Positions 8,245 to 16,846 of a stretch of 64,000 nt of DNA are shown piece by piece. Both the position numbers and the translations under genes were made by a program. Source of the DNA: Massilia antarctica (GTDB lineage Bacteria > Pseudomonadota > Gammaproteobacteria > Burkholderiales > Burkholderiaceae_D). Within the stretch, counting starts at the first letter, position 1. Each line of letters starts with the position of its first letter. Below the pieces are notes generated by a model, which was given only the letters and a program-made list of their open reading frames with translations, was not told the DNA's origin and made no database searches. The stretch spans positions 6,076,001 through 6,140,000 of the forward strand of contig NZ_CP065053.1 of the NCBI RefSeq assembly GCF_015689335.1, in the 5' to 3' direction.

Positions 8245-8640
8245 TTAGTCAATTAACTTCGGCTTTGCAGAGAAACTACGCTTAACGTCCGAAAAGCTAC
8301 CCTCATTTAACATCCACAATCGAAAATCTTCGCCTTCCTCGTCATCGACAAAAAACGTCCCACATACTTCCAATTCCATCCGCGATATTTTTTCAAGGCA
8401 ATCTTTAAAAAACTGAGTGGCACGTTCGTTCAGATTGCCCCCGTAAAATACGAGACTAATCCAATTCATTGGCCCAGGAGGGAAAGTCCAGCCATTTTTA
8501 TACAATTCTGCCTGGCTTTCCGTGAGCGCATAGCCGGGAAAAAGCTTCCAATGCTCATCAATTGTTTTTTTTATTTCAGCTACGTCATCAAAAGAACATT
8601 CCAGCCATCCTCTGATTAATGAAAATTTAGCCAAGATCAA
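8245..8640 (-). CDS. Putative immunity protein for the PAAR-Rhs nuclease tip
   Basis: A 131-residue soluble acidic protein starting MILAKFSLIRGWLECSFDD. I do not recognise a named family. Its ATG overlaps the TGA of the PAAR-Rhs gene by four bases (ATGA at 8637-8640), so toxin and antidote are translationally coupled. The AT-rich composition matches the adjoining tip and differs from the Rhs core. By position it should bind and block the C-terminal nuclease-like domain in the cytoplasm. Confidence 0.72.
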   Translation of the reverse strand: MILAKFSLIRGWLECSFDDVAEIKKTIDEHWKLFPGYALTESQAELYKNGWTFPPGPMNWISLVFYGGNLNERATQFFKDCLEKISRMELEVCGTFFVDDEEGEDFRLWMLNEGSFSDVKRSFSAKPKLID

Positions 8641-11600
8641 TCCCCCAATCCAGTAATAACCGTTGCGCCTTTTCCTTCAATATACGCCCTCACCTTTGGA
8701 TGAACTCCATATTTAAACCAGTACTCCGTACTCTTGCCGATTTCATTTCCGGTTTCAATTGTTTTCTTTATTTGATCTCGCGTCGATTTATTTAAAAACG
8801 TTTTTGGGTTCTCAATGGCGGAAGTTGATCGCTTAGCCTGAATTAATTTATCAGAAGTAACAGCATCAATTTCTCTTCCATTGATTACTTCCGACTTTCC
8901 ACCAGTTTTTGCTCTAATCAAATCCTCATAGTGTATATCCAACGCCTCACGATATTTGCGCTCATCGAACCTTTTTTTTGCATCTTTGGAAAGTTTTAAC
9001 CCTCCACTGTTGTTATTACATGCGTCCATCAACCCAAGCGGATCCGTAGAGCTGAGCGGATTATCCACATACGCATACGGATTCGGCCCACCCGCCAAGC
9101 CCAACGGATCCGGCGTCAAATACCGCCCGGTACTCGCATCATAATAGCGATGCCAGTTGTACGCCAGCTTCGACTCGGCGTCGTAGTACTGCCCCTGGAA
9201 GCGGATCGGGCAATCGGTCTGGCTGACCGTCGTTTCCTCGATCTCGCCCCACAGATTGCTCCTCGCCTGCCACGCGATAACGCCATCGGCGTCGATCAGC
9301 TCCTTCGGCGTTCCGATATGGTCAAGAACCACCGCATACGTTTTGCTGGTTTCCTTGCCCTTGCGCCGGATCGTCTCGGTCTTGGCGAGCGGCCTGAAAC
9401 TGTCAGGCTCGTAGTCCCAGGTGGCGCAGATCTCCTCGATGAGGTCCGATCCGCCCTTGCCGTCCGGCTTCCTCCCAAAACGCCTTTCCTCGGCGACCGT
9501 GTGGCCATCCCACAGGTATTCCACTTCCGTAAAGCGCGCAGCGCGATCGCTCGGGACCTGCTTTTTGGTCAGCCTGCGGCCCAGGGCATCATAGGTATAT
9601 TCCCAGGCATCGCCATCGGGCGTGATCACGCGCTTGAGGCGGTTCTCGCTGTTCCACACGTAGTGCCAGTGCTGTTGCCGGCCCCAGCGCTTGCCTTCAA
9701 TACGCGTCGTGACACGGCCTTCCAGGTCGTATTCGTACTTGACCTTGCCAGCTTGCATCAGCTTGCCGCGCTGATGGAGGCGTTGTCCCCGCGTGTCGGC
9801 GTTGCCGTCGTCGGTGTCGAGCAGCGCTTTTTGCTTGATCGCATCGATCAGATTACCCGCGAGATCATAAGCGTATTGCTCGCCGCCGTTGCCACGGTTC
9901 GCTTGGGTCACCCGACCCACATTGTCGTAACCGATGTCGATGACGCCGGTACTGCGCTCGCCCAGCTTGCGCGGATTGCCGTTGCCATCGTAATTGACCG
10001 CGCGTTCCTGCAAGGTGCGTGCCTGCCGGCCCTTGTCCGCCGCGATGCCGGTCCATTGCCGGGTCAGGCGGTTGAGCGGGTCGTATTCCTGCTCGATGCG
10101 GGCGCCGCCCGGCAATTGACGCCCTGTTTCACGACCGCCGCTGTCGTAAAGAAAGCTGAACATCTGCGCATCGGGCAAGGTCAGTTCAAGCGGCAGGCTG
10201 TTGGCGTCGAATTCCCACACGCTGCTGTGCCCGCCAGAACTGCTGCGCTCGGTGCGCCGGCCCATCAGGTCATAGCCGCTGACGATGCTGCGCCCGTTCT
10301 GGGTTTCCCTGACCACGCGCCCCTGTGCATCGCGCTCGAAGCGGATGTCGCTGTCGGCATTGACGGCGCTATCCAGGCGGCCCAGCACATCGTAGGTGTA
10401 GCGCGTGCTGCCCTCGCTGGCGACCTGTTCAAGCAACTGGCCCGCGTGATTGCGCAAGTAGCGCGTATGCTGGCCCGACGGCGTGCGTTTCCCGATCACC
10501 AGACCGTCGGCGTCGACTTCGTATTGAACGGTGCGGCCGGCGAAATCGGTTTCCGCGATGACTTGCCCGGTGGCGTTCCGCAGATAGCTCCAGCGCTCGC
10601 CCATGGGATTGACAACGGCGCCCAGGCGCAGCTCGGTATCGTATTCGTAGCGCGTGACGGCGCCGTTGGCCTCGGTCGTCTGGGTCAGCCGGTCGAATGC
10701 GCCATAAGCGTGGCGTGTCACGTTGCCCAGCGCATCGGTGCGCGCGATGCAATTGCCTTCGGGATCATACTTGGCGAGGTGGCGGCTGCCACCCGGCAAG
10801 GTGATCTCCAGCGGCAAGCCTTCGACGTTGTAGACGTAATGACTGGTATGTTGCTGCGGGTCCGTGCGCGCGCTGACCCTGCCGAAGGCGTCGCGCGCGA
10901 GCCGGGTCGGGTTGCCCAGCCAATCGGTGACACTGGTCAGCAGCCCGCGCTCATCGTGGGTAAAGGCGGCCTGCGCTCCAGCCGGATTAACGACGCGCAG
11001 CACATTGCCCTGCGCGTCATGCTCGAAGCGCGTCCATGCGCCGCTTCCGCCGACCTGGACCAGGTTGCCACGTTCGTCGTAGCCGCGTTCGATGCGCGTA
11101 CCATCGGGCGAGGTCACGGCCACCGGCAAGTCGCGCTGGTTGTAGGCGACGACGGTTTCCTTGCCCGACGCATCGATGTGGCCAACCATGTTGCCACGCG
11201 CATCATAAGCCCAGCGCAGGACCGCGCCGCCCGGCGTGATGGCGGCGACCAGGTTGCAATGCGCGTCGAAATCGAACTGGCTGACGCCGCCGCGGGCATC
11301 GACTTCCTTGATGACCTGGTAATCGTCGTTGTAGTGGTATTCGGTGGCGTGGCCCAGCGAATCGGTATAGGTGTTGACCTTGCGCGCATCGTCGTAGACG
11401 AAGCCGCCGGTCATATGGCCGCCGCCACCGCCGCTGGTTTGCTCGCAGCGCCCCCTGGTGTCGTAGCGGTAGCCGATCCACACGCCATTGCGGTCCTGCC
11501 AGCGGGTCAGGCGATGGGCGCCGTCATAAGTGTATGTCAGCGGCAAACCGCTGCTGTTGACGATGGCCGACAGCTCGCCGTCAGCATGGTAGGTGTAGCT

Positions 11601-12983
11601 GGCCAGGGTGGTCTGCGCGCCATCCGCATGCAGCAAACTGATGCGGGTAATGGCGTGTTCGCTCGCCTCGACCTTGAGGCGCGTGCCGCCGCTGTGGCGC
11701 ACCTCGCTCAGCACCGCGCCGTCGTAGATCAGCGCAATCCGGTTCGCGTTGCGGTCCGTGATGGCCGACAAATGCCAATGCGTCGCATCGCGCTGTTCGA
11801 AGCGCAAGCTGGGCTGATGCCGCCGCTCGACCAGGAAGTGGCCGTCGAGCCGGCTCACGCTGTACGCCTGATACACGCCATGGGTAACCTTGGCGCCAGG
11901 CTTCGGCATGTCGAAACGCATCGATGCGCCGTCCTCGGCATGGAACACCAGCTCCGCGTCGCCCTTCACTTCGATCCATTGGCCCCAGGTGCTGGCCCAG
12001 GCCTTGCCGAATACCGTCCCGACCGGATTGCCCGAGGTGTGCACGCGCCGCAGCACGATGGGCAAGGCGCCCGCCAGGGCAAAGTCGGTTTGTTCCAGGA
12101 TGACGTCGCCGGTGATGACGTCGATCGGATCGCCGCACTTGCATTTCGTCCCGTTCGGACGCTCGTTGACGGGGTTGAATTTGGCGACGCCGGGTACGCC
12201 GCCCTTGACGAAAGCCATGGCCGGCGTGGTGGGAGTGGGGATGTACTTGTTGCCGAGCCACGCGCCGCCCTTGGCGCCGGCCATGCCCCCGAGCATGCTG
12301 CCGCCCAGCATCATGGCCTTCTGGCCGTCCGACCCCTCGCCGAACATCATTCCGCCGACGTATCCGCCGACTTCCCCACCCAACATGCCGAGCGCCAGCC
12401 CGCCGAGGGCGACCAAGGGGCCGGCCAGCACCGTGGCACTGGCCAATCCCGCCACCAGCAGGGTCGTGTGCACCCAGCCCGGTACCTCCGGCTTGATCAG
12501 GTCGGGATCGGTAGTGGCCGTCGCGCCGCCGACGAAGACGTTGGGGGAGCCGGCATGGATCTTCGCGCTGCAACTGATCATGTCGCCGACGCGGGCGAAG
12601 GGCTGGCCGTTGACGAACACGGTGGACGAGCCTTGCACGACCAGCTGGGGAGCCGGTCCATGGGTGGCGCAAAGGGCGGTGGAGAGGTGGGCTCGCGCGA
12701 CCTGCTTGCCATTCGCAAAGACGTTCAGCGAGCCGGTCTTGACCGCCCCGGTCAGGTTGGCGCCAAAGACCTTGTCGGTCACATTCATCGAACCGACCAC
12801 TTCCCCGACGCCGGCGGCGCCGGCCGTGACGGCCACCGCCCCGGCCACCGCCACCAGCGCCAGGCCGCCGGTGGCGATGATGGCGGCACCGACCAGCGCG
12901 CCGATCACCAGGCCGGCGATCAATCCGCCCATCGCATGACTATGCGCGATAGGATCGTCGACACGTCCGGCCGCCGCGCCCAA
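8637..12983 (-). CDS. PAAR-Rhs type VI secretion effector with nuclease-like C-terminal tip
   Basis: 1448 residues in this order: Gly/Ala-rich transmembrane region (about 17-60), PAAR domain (about 65-155) that would cap a VgrG spike, second hydrophobic region (about 170-212), Rhs shell (about 256-1318) with CGDPIDVITGDVI at its start and DPLGL at its end, and a 130-residue tip. The tip has a PD-(D/E)xK-like set, E1365, D1373 in GREIDAV and Q1382-x-K1384 in IQAKRS, as in the restriction-endonuclease-fold toxins, so DNA cleavage is the likely activity. The start is a TTG at 12983 directly after the TGA of the chaperone gene, with AGGAG six bases upstream. No vgrG or type VI structural gene is in the window, so this is an orphan effector island. 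Confidence 0.88.
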   Translation of the reverse strand: MGAAAGRVDDPIAHSHAMGGLIAGLVIGALVGAAIIATGGLALVAVAGAVAVTAGAAGVGEVVGSMNVTDKVFGANLTGAVKTGSLNVFANGKQVARAHLSTALCATHGPAPQLVVQGSSTVFVNGQPFARVGDMISCSAKIHAGSPNVFVGGATATTDPDLIKPEVPGWVHTTLLVAGLASATVLAGPLVALGGLALGMLGGEVGGYVGGMMFGEGSDGQKAMMLGGSMLGGMAGAKGGAWLGNKYIPTPTTPAMAFVKGGVPGVAKFNPVNERPNGTKCKCGDPIDVITGDVILEQTDFALAGALPIVLRRVHTSGNPVGTVFGKAWASTWGQWIEVKGDAELVFHAEDGASMRFDMPKPGAKVTHGVYQAYSVSRLDGHFLVERRHQPSLRFEQRDATHWHLSAITDRNANRIALIYDGAVLSEVRHSGGTRLKVEASEHAITRISLLHADGAQTTLASYTYHADGELSAIVNSSGLPLTYTYDGAHRLTRWQDRNGVWIGYRYDTRGRCEQTSGGGGGHMTGGFVYDDARKVNTYTDSLGHATEYHYNDDYQVIKEVDARGGVSQFDFDAHCNLVAAITPGGAVLRWAYDARGNMVGHIDASGKETVVAYNQRDLPVAVTSPDGTRIERGYDERGNLVQVGGSGAWTRFEHDAQGNVLRVVNPAGAQAAFTHDERGLLTSVTDWLGNPTRLARDAFGRVSARTDPQQHTSHYVYNVEGLPLEITLPGGSRHLAKYDPEGNCIARTDALGNVTRHAYGAFDRLTQTTEANGAVTRYEYDTELRLGAVVNPMGERWSYLRNATGQVIAETDFAGRTVQYEVDADGLVIGKRTPSGQHTRYLRNHAGQLLEQVASEGSTRYTYDVLGRLDSAVNADSDIRFERDAQGRVVRETQNGRSIVSGYDLMGRRTERSSSGGHSSVWEFDANSLPLELTLPDAQMFSFLYDSGGRETGRQLPGGARIEQEYDPLNRLTRQWTGIAADKGRQARTLQERAVNYDGNGNPRKLGERSTGVIDIGYDNVGRVTQANRGNGGEQYAYDLAGNLIDAIKQKALLDTDDGNADTRGQRLHQRGKLMQAGKVKYEYDLEGRVTTRIEGKRWGRQQHWHYVWNSENRLKRVITPDGDAWEYTYDALGRRLTKKQVPSDRAARFTEVEYLWDGHTVAEERRFGRKPDGKGGSDLIEEICATWDYEPDSFRPLAKTETIRRKGKETSKTYAVVLDHIGTPKELIDADGVIAWQARSNLWGEIEETTVSQTDCPIRFQGQYYDAESKLAYNWHRYYDASTGRYLTPDPLGLAGGPNPYAYVDNPLSSTDPLGLMDACNNNSGGLKLSKDAKKRFDERKYREALDIHYEDLIRAKTGGKSEVINGREIDAVTSDKLIQAKRSTSAIENPKTFLNKSTRDQIKKTIETGNEIGKSTEYWFKYGVHPKVRAYIEGKGATVITGLGD
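9030..12218 (-). repeat. Rhs core direct repeat, copy 2 (3189 bp)
   Basis: Partner of 4891-8079, offset by 4139 bp and equal in length. Being in direct orientation, the two copies could recombine and delete the intervening tip, immunity gene and second start region. Confidence 0.92.
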
Positions 12984-13460
12984 TCAGGACTCCTGCACGG
13001 CTTGGGCTGCGGCCGGCACCGGCGCATGCAGGTGCATGCTGCCGAGCATGGTATCGAACGCCGTATTCCACTCATCCTTGAAGGCACCGTGACTAGTGCC
13101 GGTCAACAGCAATGCCTTGCTGCGGTCAGCGCTGGCGGCCTGGACAAAGACGGCGACCTGGCGCTGGTGCATCTCGCTATCGCCATTGCGCCAGGTGTAG
13201 TGCAATTGAACCGCTGCCGAGCCGTCCACGGTCAGGTCGCGCTTGCCGAGCAGTTCGAATTTCGGCAACGCCTTGCGCAGCTCGCTTGCAAGGCGAAGGG
13301 CGAAGGCGTCCACCGTGGTCTCGGTGAAGTCTTCGGCGCGCGAAATGACGAACGAGAAATCGCTCGGGCCGTTATCGTTGATGATGAATTGGTTGACCGT
13401 GCGGTCTTTCAGATCAGGGTGAAGGTCGAAGCTCGCTTCGTCGAGATTGTATTGGCTCAT
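12984..13460 (-). CDS. EagR-like (DcrB/DUF1795) chaperone for the PAAR-Rhs effector
   Basis: 158 residues starting MSQYNLDEASFDLHP and containing FVISRAEDFTETTVDAF and LLLTGTSHGAFKDEWNTAFD. This is the DcrB-related DUF1795 type that includes the Eag chaperones. Those are known to shield the N-terminal membrane helices of PAAR-TM Rhs effectors and help load them on VgrG; the next gene has exactly such helices. Its TGA is followed without a gap by the TTG start of the effector, so the two are translationally coupled. No signal peptide is seen, consistent with a cytoplasmic chaperone. Confidence 0.83.
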   Translation of the reverse strand: MSQYNLDEASFDLHPDLKDRTVNQFIINDNGPSDFSFVISRAEDFTETTVDAFALRLASELRKALPKFELLGKRDLTVDGSAAVQLHYTWRNGDSEMHQRQVAVFVQAASADRSKALLLTGTSHGAFKDEWNTAFDTMLGSMHLHAPVPAAAQAVQES

Positions 13461-13794
13461 TGCTGTGACTCTCGTTGGTGAAATCGGAGGGAAACAAAAT
13501 CGGATCGGCGCATCATGCGGCCAGCGACCGGCGCGCGGTGGCAGGCGTCATCGCCCATTCGCACCGCGGCTGTCATTTGCGTTGCGCCGCGAAACCGGAT
13601 CATGGCGCTGCCAATACCTGAAAACGTTTCTAAAAAGTCATGCATCATACCCTTGAACCAAAATAATGTCGATATGTTAATTCCCTCCAGCTTGCGCGCG
13701 CAGGCCGGCAAAGGTGGTTTAACACCCCAAGCCCAGTATGAATTCCAGCTCAACGGTTTAAAGCTGATAATGTGACCCTTGGCGCTGCGATGCC
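13461..13794. other. Intergenic region between divergent genes
   Basis: A 334-bp stretch between the chaperone gene (minus) and the membrane-protein gene (plus). Short open frames here have no start signal or family resemblance. It holds one good minus-strand promoter candidate (13644-13672). Nothing else recognisable was seen. Confidence 0.6.
13644..13672 (-). promoter_or_regulatory. Candidate sigma-70 promoter of the chaperone-Rhs operon
   Basis: On the minus strand TCGACA (13672-13667) is separated by 17 bases from TATGAT (13649-13644). It lies about 180 bases upstream of the chaperone start and would give a long leader. Confidence 0.45.
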
Positions 13795-14229
13795 ATGACG
13801 AAGCAGCCACCACCCGAGAACCAATCAAAGAGGAATCCGTCCGCCGAAATCCCCCCGACCACCGCGCCGGACGGCCCCCGCTACTTGCCCTGGTACATAC
13901 ATGTCGGCACGATGATGTCGATGCTGGTCTGCGTGTACGTCGTGCATATCCGCTTTGGGCCGACGATCTATTTCGTGCTCGGGTCGGCGATCGGCCCTGC
14001 CATCTTCCTTGCCGTGGCGGGCAAGGGAAACCGTTTGCTGTTCTCGGGCCTCATCGTCCTTCTCAACGCGCTGGCGTACATCGGCGTCGTCTCCGGCATC
14101 GCTGCGACAATCAACTTCATGGACGCAGGCATCGTCGAAGGACTGATCGCCTGCATCCTGGTGCCGGTATTGCCGGCCGCGCTGTTGTGGCTTGCGCACA
14201 AGGCCAATCTGCGCCGCCGCTCAACCTAA
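13795..14229 (+). CDS. Small integral membrane protein of unknown function
   Basis: 144 residues. After a polar Pro-rich N-terminus (about 1-32) come four likely membrane helices at roughly 34-53, 57-75, 81-105 and 113-134, ending in a basic HKANLRRRST tail that should be cytoplasmic. I do not recognise a family. An overlapping longer frame (13779-14450) has Arg-rich, non-natural composition and is rejected. No clear ribosome-binding site precedes the ATG, so the start is uncertain. It stands alone between a toxin island and a dehydrogenase gene. Confidence 0.6.
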   Translation: MTKQPPPENQSKRNPSAEIPPTTAPDGPRYLPWYIHVGTMMSMLVCVYVVHIRFGPTIYFVLGSAIGPAIFLAVAGKGNRLLFSGLIVLLNALAYIGVVSGIAATINFMDAGIVEGLIACILVPVLPAALLWLAHKANLRRRST

Positions 14230-14491
14230 AGGCTGGCAAAGCCAACGTCGCCCAACAGGCCGTCGTCCACCGCGACGGGTTTGCAAGACTTGCCAGGCTA
14301 TGCGGTTCGTGCAGTCCGGCCGGAATGCTGCGCAGCGCGTATATTGTTCTTGTAGCAGATCCGCAGACTGCACCAGCTAGACGAAACGCACAGGTGCGAA
14401 CATCTTTTCGCGCGCGACCCACCCTGCCAAGGTCGAGCGAGGCCGCTTGATGCATCAACCATCCCATCTCATCCATATAGGATTTTCAACC

Positions 14492-15541
14492 ATGACACTC
14501 GCACGAGGCTATGCGGCATTGGCCGCCAAGGAAAAACTGCTTCCCTTTTCATTCGAGCGGCGCGCGCCGCATGCCGACGATGTCGCCATCGACATCAAGT
14601 TCTGCGGCGTCTGCCATTCGGATATCCACCAGGCGCGCGACGAATGGGGCGGTGCGACCTTCCCCATGGTGCCGGGCCATGAAATCGCCGGCGTCGTGAC
14701 GGCCATCGGCGCCAACGTGACAAAATTCAAGGTGGGCGATCATGTCGGCGTCGGCTGCTTCGTCGATTCCTGCACCAAATGCGGCACCCGCCATGTCGAT
14801 CTGGAGCAGTACATGCCTGGGCTGGTCCAGACCTACAACAGCGTCGAGGCCGACGGGGTCACGCCCACTTTCGGCGGCTATTCCAACCACATCGTGGTCA
14901 AGGAAGGCTACGTGCTGTCGATCCCGGACAATCTGCCGCTGGACAAGGCCGCACCGCTGCTGTGCGCCGGCATCACCCTGTATTCGCCGCTGAACCACTG
15001 GAAAGCCGGTCCCGGCAAGAAGGTCGCCATCATCGGCCTGGGCGGCCTTGGCCACATGGGCGTGAAGATCGCTCACGCGATGGGCGCCGAGGTGACGGTG
15101 CTGAGCCAGTCGCTCGCCAAGAAGGAAGATGGCTTGCGTTTCGGCGCCGCCAGCTATTACGCGACCAGCGACAAGGATACCTTTACCAAGCTGGCCGGCC
15201 AGTTCGACCTGATCATCAATACGGTCGGTGCGGCCGTCGACTGGAACGATTACATCGGGCTGCTGAAAATCGACGGCACCATGACCCTGGTGGGCGTGCC
15301 CGATGCGGCAACGCCGCCGGTCAATGCCTTCAAGCTGATCGGTGCGCGCCGCAGCCTGGCCGGCTCGATGATCGGCTCGATCAAGGAAACCCAGGAGATG
15401 CTCGACTTCTGCGGCAAGCACAATATCAGCGCCGATATCGAAATCATCGATATCGCGATGATCAACGAGGCGTTCGAGCGCGTCGTCAAGAGCGATGTGC
15501 GCTACCGTTTTGTCATCGATATGCAATCGCTGCCGGCGTAA
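14492..15541 (+). CDS. Zinc-dependent NAD(P) alcohol dehydrogenase (cinnamyl-type/YahK-like)
   Basis: 349 residues of the medium-chain dehydrogenase family, expected to interconvert alcohols and aldehydes with NADP(H) in the cytoplasm. Catalytic-zinc residues are visible: C41 in GVCHSD, H63 and E64 in VPGHE, and a Cys in [11 protein letters not shown]. The Rossmann motif is GLGGLGHMG. The structural-zinc lobe is unusual: C94 and C97 remain (DSCTKC) but the third and fourth positions are R100 and M108 instead of Cys. The start is taken at MTLARGY because AGGA lies 11 bases upstream (TATAGGATTTTCAACC); an earlier in-frame ATG at 14447 would add 15 residues with no support. Confidence 0.88.
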   Translation: MTLARGYAALAAKEKLLPFSFERRAPHADDVAIDIKFCGVCHSDIHQARDEWGGATFPMVPGHEIAGVVTAIGANVTKFKVGDHVGVGCFVDSCTKCGTRHVDLEQYMPGLVQTYNSVEADGVTPTFGGYSNHIVVKEGYVLSIPDNLPLDKAAPLLCAGITLYSPLNHWKAGPGKKVAIIGLGGLGHMGVKIAHAMGAEVTVLSQSLAKKEDGLRFGAASYYATSDKDTFTKLAGQFDLIINTVGAAVDWNDYIGLLKIDGTMTLVGVPDAATPPVNAFKLIGARRSLAGSMIGSIKETQEMLDFCGKHNISADIEIIDIAMINEAFERVVKSDVRYRFVIDMQSLPA

Positions 15542-16000
15542 CTGTCAGCGCTGCCCGGATATCAGAAAAACTGGCGCCAGTCCGGACAGCGCTCCGCTTC
15601 CATGACGTGAACCCACCTGTGAAAAGCCGGTGCGCAGGCGCCAGCCACTGCGCCACATCCAGGAGCTGCGGGCAGGCTCCAAGGCGCTGTCAGCCCCACA
15701 AAAAAATATTGTTATTGAACAACTATTTTCTCTTTCGCTCTCTTCTTCTGCCGCCTGTGCCGCAGAGCGCGGCCCTGCGTCGCACGCCTTGCACGAGTGG
15801 CTGCCGCATGAAAATGCGTTTCATAAAGTGAAGAAAGAGTTGACCCATGCTGAATAAAGCATTTCAATGGGGCATGCGTCGGACGACATCGCCGGCACCA
15901 GGCTTTGCAAGCCACGTTCGTCCGGATGGCCAACTGATCCGACGCGCACCCGGCCCCCCGATGCGCATGGCGTCGCCTTTACGCGCCGAACGAGCAGACG
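15542..16000. other. Intergenic region with a gene-tail remnant
   Basis: 459 bp without a credible gene. It contains the 39-bp EAL-gene tail remnant (15565-15603) and an AT-rich patch at about 15700-15735 that could hold a promoter for the binding-protein gene. An open frame at 15630-15857 has no family resemblance. Confidence 0.55.
15565..15603 (-). pseudogene. Remnant of the 3' end of a second REC-EAL gene
   Basis: The minus strand encodes MEAERCPDWRQFF followed by a stop codon. The intact EAL protein at 16847-18046 ends MEAERFPDWLADWRQFF and then stops. At DNA level the two agree apart from a 12-bp deletion and two substitutions. Similarity ends abruptly on both sides, so only the last 13 codons of an old copy remain. 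Confidence 0.65.
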
Positions 16001-16771
16001 ATGAATAAACTCGCAGCACTATGGCTCGTCATTTGCCTAAGCCTGGCCGGATCCGCGTGTGCGGGTAATCTGCTGGCGGTAAAGCAAGGCAACCGTCCGC
16101 CATTTTCGTTTCGTGACGCGCAAGGCAAAGCCACGGGCATCGAAGTCGATGTGGTGGTCGAAGCGCTGCGGCGCGCCGGACGCGGCGTCACCTTCCACGA
16201 AGCGCCCAACGTACGGTTGCTGGCTTTCGTCAAGGGCGACGGTATCGACCTTGCAGTGAGCGTACGCGGCAGCGATGGCGATGGCACCTACTTCTCGGAC
16301 GAGTTCATCCGGTACGAGAACGTCGCCATTTCGCGCCGGAACAGGCACATCGTGCTCCACGCCATCCCCGATCTCGACGATTACACCTTTGCCATTTGGC
16401 AAAATGGATGGCGCGATCTGGGCCCAGACTTCCAGGCGCGCTACCGGCCCAGCGCCGATGGACGGTTTCCTGCCAACTATTTTCAGCCGGCCAACCAGAA
16501 TGCCCAGAACCGCATGTTCTGGGTCGGCAGGGTCGATCTGATCATCGTCGACAAGAAAGTCTTTGAGTGGTACCGCAAGCAATTCAGTGCCGAATTCAAT
16601 ACCCGGGTGGAACTCGACTACCATCCGATTTTCGCTGCGACCACCGGGTTTCAGGTCGCGTTTCGCAACCGCGAGGTACGCGACGCTTTCAACCGGGCGC
16701 TTCATGCCATGCGCGAAGACGGCAGCTACGACGACATTGTCGCGCGCTACGGCATGGCGCAGTCGCCGTAG
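16001..16771 (+). CDS. Periplasmic solute-binding protein (family 3-like)
   Basis: 256 residues with a clear signal peptide (MNKLAALWLVICLSLAGSACA, cleavage near residue 22). The mature part has the layout of small extracellular solute-binding proteins: an N-terminal PPFSFRDAQGKATGIEVDVV segment, then the closing lobe with VDLIIVDKKVFEWY and a C-terminal DAFNRALHAMREDGSYDDI segment typical of family 3. No permease or ATPase gene is next to it, so it may serve a distant transporter or act as a sensor-type binding protein. The ligand cannot be inferred. It converges on the EAL gene. Confidence 0.75.
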   Translation: MNKLAALWLVICLSLAGSACAGNLLAVKQGNRPPFSFRDAQGKATGIEVDVVVEALRRAGRGVTFHEAPNVRLLAFVKGDGIDLAVSVRGSDGDGTYFSDEFIRYENVAISRRNRHIVLHAIPDLDDYTFAIWQNGWRDLGPDFQARYRPSADGRFPANYFQPANQNAQNRMFWVGRVDLIIVDKKVFEWYRKQFSAEFNTRVELDYHPIFAATTGFQVAFRNREVRDAFNRALHAMREDGSYDDIVARYGMAQSP

Positions 16772-16846
16772 CGCGCCCGGCCGCGGCATACGCCCACGCC
16801 GCCGGTTCCACGCGCTGGGAACAGAAGGACACGGCTTATCGCTGCG

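Noticed and set aside
5011..13481. Very long plus-strand open frames across the Rhs genes (954 and 1443 codons)
   Set aside because: They are mirror shadows of GC-rich Rhs codons; they lack start signals and family resemblance, while the minus-strand frames show full Rhs, PAAR and chaperone motifs.
13779..14450. 223-codon plus-strand frame overlapping the small membrane protein
   Set aside because: Arg/Pro-rich out-of-frame reading without family resemblance; the 13795-14229 frame gives four clear membrane helices.
15630..15857. 75-codon plus-strand frame in the spacer before the binding-protein gene
   Set aside because: No ribosome-binding site, no recognisable domain, mixed composition.
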